Shown: one piece after another, positions 22,901 to 28,900 of the stretch
How positions within the stretch are numbered: position 1 is the first letter of the stretch
Layout: each line of letters opens with the position of its first letter
From: Ophiura sarsii
Lineage: Eukaryota > Echinodermata > Ophiuroidea > Amphilepidida > Ophiuridae
DNA: 64,000 bases
Direction of reading: 5' to 3'
Assembly (NCBI GenBank): GCA_035610835.1
Contig: CM069454.1
Span: forward strand, 1 to 64,000
Position numbers and translations under genes: made by a program
Notes under the pieces: model-generated
The model's database searches: none
What the model was told of the DNA's origin: nothing
Seen by the model: the letters and a program-made list of their open reading frames with translations, nothing else

Positions 22901-25900
22901 TCAAATCAAAACTTTTACCACGCAGTGATTTTGCGATATCATCTTTCTTCAAAGTTCTATACATCGCATCCATGATGCACAGATAAACTTGCTCTTTGTC
23001 TTCCTCTGTTCCTATAAAACCATTGATATGTACAAAGCTCCATATGTAAACGTATATTTGCTCAAGGCAGTCTAATCCGGCAACATCATGTGACAGATAC
23101 AAAATATTCTGGCCTTTATCTAGTACCATACTATCTACTTCATCGACGATAACATTGTCATATCCACGACCACTCATGATATTCTCGTTATAAAACTCGT
23201 CTAATAGGATATCTCGCTGAAAAGTACCTATTTCTCCATACACAATTGATGACCTGTAAGCTTTCTTCCTGTCTTCGGCGTCTTCGCTACAGTTATGAGA
23301 AACAGGAGGAATGTATAATTGGTCTTGGGTATTCTCTTGCGAGACATGTGAGTCAAACAGCTTATACAAGTCTAGGTATTCTTTAGCATCACGTTTAGCC
23401 AGGACAGATGAGCTAGTGATGATGTCAACCTTTTCTCCATTCAGAAATTTGTATATAGCAAGTACAACTATTATTAAAGACTTGCCTTCACCTGTTGAAA
23501 CCTGTTCGAGCATACCACGATGTTTGTCATCCTCTTTCTGTTCGTTTAAAATGAATAAAACAATCGCTATCCATTGAGTATCACGTAACTGTATACCATT
23601 CCTCTTGATGCAAACACCTCTCTCTATTACACATAAGACTTCTGCGATATTTTCTTTTAGAACGTCTTTATTTTGCTTTCTCAAACTGCGAAGATACCTG
23701 GTCCAGTGAATAATATCCGATTCCTGGAATGTATTAATCTGGTTCGTAATGTGTTTTTTCATGGGATCTTGAACTAAGGATGGATCTTCTCTTATTGCTT
23801 TCATGGGATCTTGAACTAAGGATGGATCTTCTATTGCTTTCATGGGATCTTGAACTAAGGATGGATCTTCTCCTATTGCTTTCATGGGATCTTGAACTAA
23901 GGATGGATCTTCTCCTATTGCTTTCAGGGGATCTTGAACTAAGGATGGATCTTCTCCTATTGCTTTCTTCAGAAGTTTGGATGGCTCATTTCTCATTATC
24001 TGGATTGAATCAATCATGTGTTCTACCGTATTCCATTTTTTCACAGACATGACAGAGTTATTCGAATCGCCTTTCATCATGCATAGTAGCTCTTTAAAAT
24101 TACGGACTTCAGTAATTGGTTGATTTTGTACCGCTTTCTTCCAGTCCATTGATGATTCTATTATGTTTAGGGTTTTTGCGTTACATGGCCATCGATTCGA
24201 AGACATATTTTCCAATAGCATCATAAAATCACATCCTTCAATTGTGGAATGCTTCATCAGCTTTGTTTTCAAATCTTGTACGAACTGATCACCGTTGTGG
24301 TTTCGCAATTCCCACATATAATACGCTGCTTCCACCATGGTTTCTTCGGGGTTTTCCCCCATGTTTTCGTCGTTTGAAAAAGATACTGGTAACGATTGTA
24401 TAACAAAGAATTCACGACGAATTTGAAGCTGCGAGGACCACTCACAAAGTGCTAGATCTTTTAACACAGATTCCGTCTGTTTATCAAGGATTCCTTGTAC
24501 TACATCTGAAATGATCTCTTCAATGTATTCAAAGGAGAAATTAGCACCGTTGTCTGCACATGCATATAAACGATGACTTAAAAGTAATAACCACGACTGA
24601 TCTTCTAAATCTGAACATCGCATACGTAGCTTACTTTCCTGTTCAAGTGAGACATGATCTAGTATCGCTATCAGCTGAACAAGCGTATATTCACGCAGCC
24701 ATTCTGTTTGCCTATGAAATGCGAATATCATGGTGAGTTCAGACACTAGAGAATCATTCTCGTCAGTAAGGATTGACGATATTACCCATTTGAAAGTGTT
24801 TATGGGTATCTGCAGGCCTTCGCAAATAAGTCTATCTAGTAACACCTTTCGTAGTATTTTCATCCCATCAGTCTCCAAAAAAGACAGATTTTGAATACAT
24901 AGTTTATCATCTGGGTTAATTTCTAGTGTCTCAATACGATCAACAAAATCGTCTATATTTTCACCAATAGAATCTTCGCCATCGTCCAAATGATCGCCTT
25001 CGATACCAAAATCTTGCTGCTTTCTAGGTATGTCAAACAACGCAAACTCTTGAAAACGAACCGCACTGTTCACAGGTTCCATGAAATCGATTAGGGTTTG
25101 TGAATAATTTTGTTCATCAACCGCATGGAATCCATCTGTTACATGTTGGAAGTATTTATCTAAGTCTTCCTTGGTTTGCAGTCGTCGTATTTTTCTCACT
25201 ATTTCTATACATCTTTCTAGTCTCTTATGACGTATACAGTCATCAATATCGGACAATTTGAAATCTTTGAGCAGTTCCTTTGGATACTTCATTGACATGG
25301 TAAGCAATGTTTGGTTTATTTGTTGCGTGTAATTTTCCAATAACATAAATTTGTATTTACCAATGACAATATCGATAAGGGATTCTAAAGTAGTCTCTAG
25401 GATGTATTCATCACCGACACTACGATGTACAATGTCCTTGACGGCGACCACGAAATCATACAGCTCATTCACTTGTTCTTTATCAAAGTTTATGTTGCTT
25501 CTCGAGTAATAAGTTAAGGCATCCAGTACCTTTTTAATGTCAGACTGATTAGTATCAATGTTCCCTTCTATAAATAATCTAATATGTTCATAATATATAT
25601 GCAAATTAGTATTATCTTTGCACATATTCACGATACCCTGCAGCTGATGACTATCTAATTGCAAATCTGCTAGGCCTATATGGAATTTCTCTTCATGTAT
25701 TGTATGATCTTCAGGTTCAGTACAGAATGGAATGCATATGTTTGCCAGGTCATTGAAGTTAACACCATCCCGTGGAATAAGTGTTTGTGTTCGTTGAATT
25801 TGTCGGACTCTTTTTGTTGATGGTTTATTTACGAGGTTTCCCTCATTCACATTTTCAAATTTGATGTTATGATCAAATGAATATTTCTGGATCTCTCTTC

Positions 25901-28900
25901 TAAACTGTTGTGTTACATCACGGGTCTGTATTGTTGCTTGACGACGCTGTTGTGTTTGATCTATACGCGATTTCTTTTTGTGTTCTCCATCGCATCCACG
26001 CTCAGCTAAGGCAGGATGAGATGGAGGTGTGGCATTCTCTATGTGAGTGTACTTTACTTCTCGATGCGCGTACGGTGGACATCTTGCAGCTTTGGAATCA
26101 TCTTCGTAATTATCAAGATGTTTGAGTCTTAGATAACCATGATACGGAACAAGTTCTAGACCTGCGCCGCCTTTGATAAATGCAGTATCCTGTCCTCGTT
26201 TGCCATTTATTCCTCCCTTCCCTCCTTTTCCATCTTTTCCCCTGTTACCATCGTCACCATCCAAAGAAAACATGTTAAAATCGTCTTTAATATTGTGATT
26301 TTCGCTCAATGGTTTGTATTCTATCTTTCCTGAATGTCCACCGAGACCTGGATCACCACCACGTCCACCATCCCCGCCTTTCTGACCACTGGTGCCCTCG
26401 TTACCATAATGTATACAATATGCTTGTCTGTAAGATTTAGGTCGTAACATTTTATTTTCTTGATATGCCATTTCGGACACGTTACCTTCATCTGTTTCCA
26501 TTTTGAAGTGATAATTATCATCATCCTTTATTATATCATCGATTTCTCTTACTTCTTCTCCAGACATACTATCTTTCTTCATTTCTATTTCATAATAATG
26601 GTCTTTCTTAACTCCCACTTTTCCCCCTATCACATTTGAAAAACATGTTTGCTTAGCTCTTTTACATTCTTCATGATCGTAAACAGCAGGAGCAGGAAAT
26701 CTGAGTGTGAAAGTTTCGAGATCTAGACCATGTCCATCCTTTCCGGCCTTTCCATTCTGACCATCTCCTCCGTCTTGACCATCACTTCCATTTCCTCCGT
26801 TGCATTTAATTGTTAGCCTTTCCGGATCATGTATCTGATTGGTTATGATAAACACACTTCCCCCACCTTCACCGTGGTTTCCATCATCTCCCGTAACTCC
26901 GTCACATCCCGGTCCGTTTACATCGGGGGCGTTTGCCAATGCAAGACTTTCTGCCGAAAGACCAGATACATCCCAGGTATATTTTCCCATAACATGAATC
27001 TCTTGCGAATTTATGACCATATTTGTTCCATGCCAGGTCTCTTGAAGAATATCATGGTTCACTTTTAACAACTCCGTTGCTGATATCCTCATTTCTTGAA
27101 CATCTTCAATAGTTTTGCTATCTTCACGTAACTTGTCTGCAACGTGACGCATCGTGTCCTCTAAATCTACGAAGCTTTTTCGATACGATACTTGTATCTT
27201 TTCTCCGACTTCACTAATCGTTATGTCTGGGGGAGCAAGGGTACCACTGACAACGCGTTCGAAATTTTGTAATAGGCAACTACTATGGGGAAATCCTCTT
27301 TGTAATTGAGAAGCGATGCTTTTGAGTTTTGCGAAATGTGAATGGCTGTTTTCGAGGGTTGTCAGGTGCGTTAGTAACTTATCCAATACGTCGCCATAAT
27401 TACTGGACACATTTAATATACCGAACGTTCCAAAAAAGTCATCGCCATTGATGAAACAGTGTTTTATACAGATCAGTAGTTCCTTGATGAAAGAAGTTTC
27501 CGAGCTGATCATTTTACACTGTTCTACCATCAGCCCATGACAGGTATCCCAGATTTGCTTAAACATGTTTTGTTTTTGCATGCCAATCATATCATGTGCA
27601 CATGACTTAAACATAGCATAACCTTTTACCTGGTGAAATGGTGAATCATGATCACGTATTATGTCGTTGAAGCTCCGTACCTCTAAAGCTCTTTCAATTT
27701 GATACCGATTTCCCTTGAAACAATCTGCAATCTCAGAGAGAAAATTGTTCACACACTGTTTGGTATATACTTGCTTTAGGTATGAATGTTCCCTATAATT
27801 TTTACAGAAACCATCTTTCGTGATTTCTTCACGAACTTTTTCAAATGTTTGATAACTTTTGATCATCCGGGAAATTATGTCTTTCACTTTTTGCTTGTTT
27901 TCTTCCAACCGCTGACCACAATCTGAACCTATATACAATTGAATTAAGTTGGCATTTTCTTGGCACAGAATTGGATGTCTGACAACCGTCTGCAGAAATT
28001 CTTCCAACTCTTCCTGCTTTGTATATTCATTTAACCACCAAGTTAAGACACGTGCATTTAAATAAGCGTGAGCCAAAGAATTTTGACATCTCTGTTTAGG
28101 ACATGATATATCCCTGATGGGAAGCGCGGGAAAGAAATTCTTTAGTGTAATTTGTAATCCAGGATAGTCACAAAGTCCTTTAACATCTGGATGGGAATTA
28201 AGAAAATATATACATGTCTTGTAAGGATCTACAACAAATGAGACGCATTGATCACTTAGTTCTACAATGTAAGCTGTTGCCACTTCATGTTTAGCACTCG
28301 CCAGAGTCATTATGAGTTTATCCAATGTGAAACACGTGATGTGCTGGCATTGATAACGTTCGTATTTATCTTCACGAAATAGAACGGGATGCAGAACTTT
28401 CAAATCGTTGTAATGGGTAATTAAACCCGACATTCCATCAATATTGGGAAGTATATTCTCGAACATTTCTTTTCTTGTTAATACTGGTAATATTGAATCG
28501 GCAGAATTGTGCGTGTAATGATGGTCTTTCTTAACTCCCACTTTGTCTCCTATCAGGTCAAATTGCAAGCATTTTTCAATAAGTACATCTTTTTGCGAGT
28601 TATCCATAGCTTGTTCACATATTTTGAACAACTCATAGCTTTCTAAGCGGTCAAAGGGCGAGCCACTAATGTCGCCTGTGCTTCTTATATGACTTAGATC
28701 AAATACTTCATTTGATTTCTTCATTCTGTCTTCCACCTCGTTCAAGAATATGTATTGCACTTGTTCAATAAAGGCTCGTTCCAGGTCTTGGTTAAAAGAT
28801 TGCATTGCAATATCCCTCATGAATTGATGCAACAGGGACATTGGTGAAATTATTGGTTTTTCCCTCCTTGGGGTTTGATATTTGCAAGAATATGTAACTA

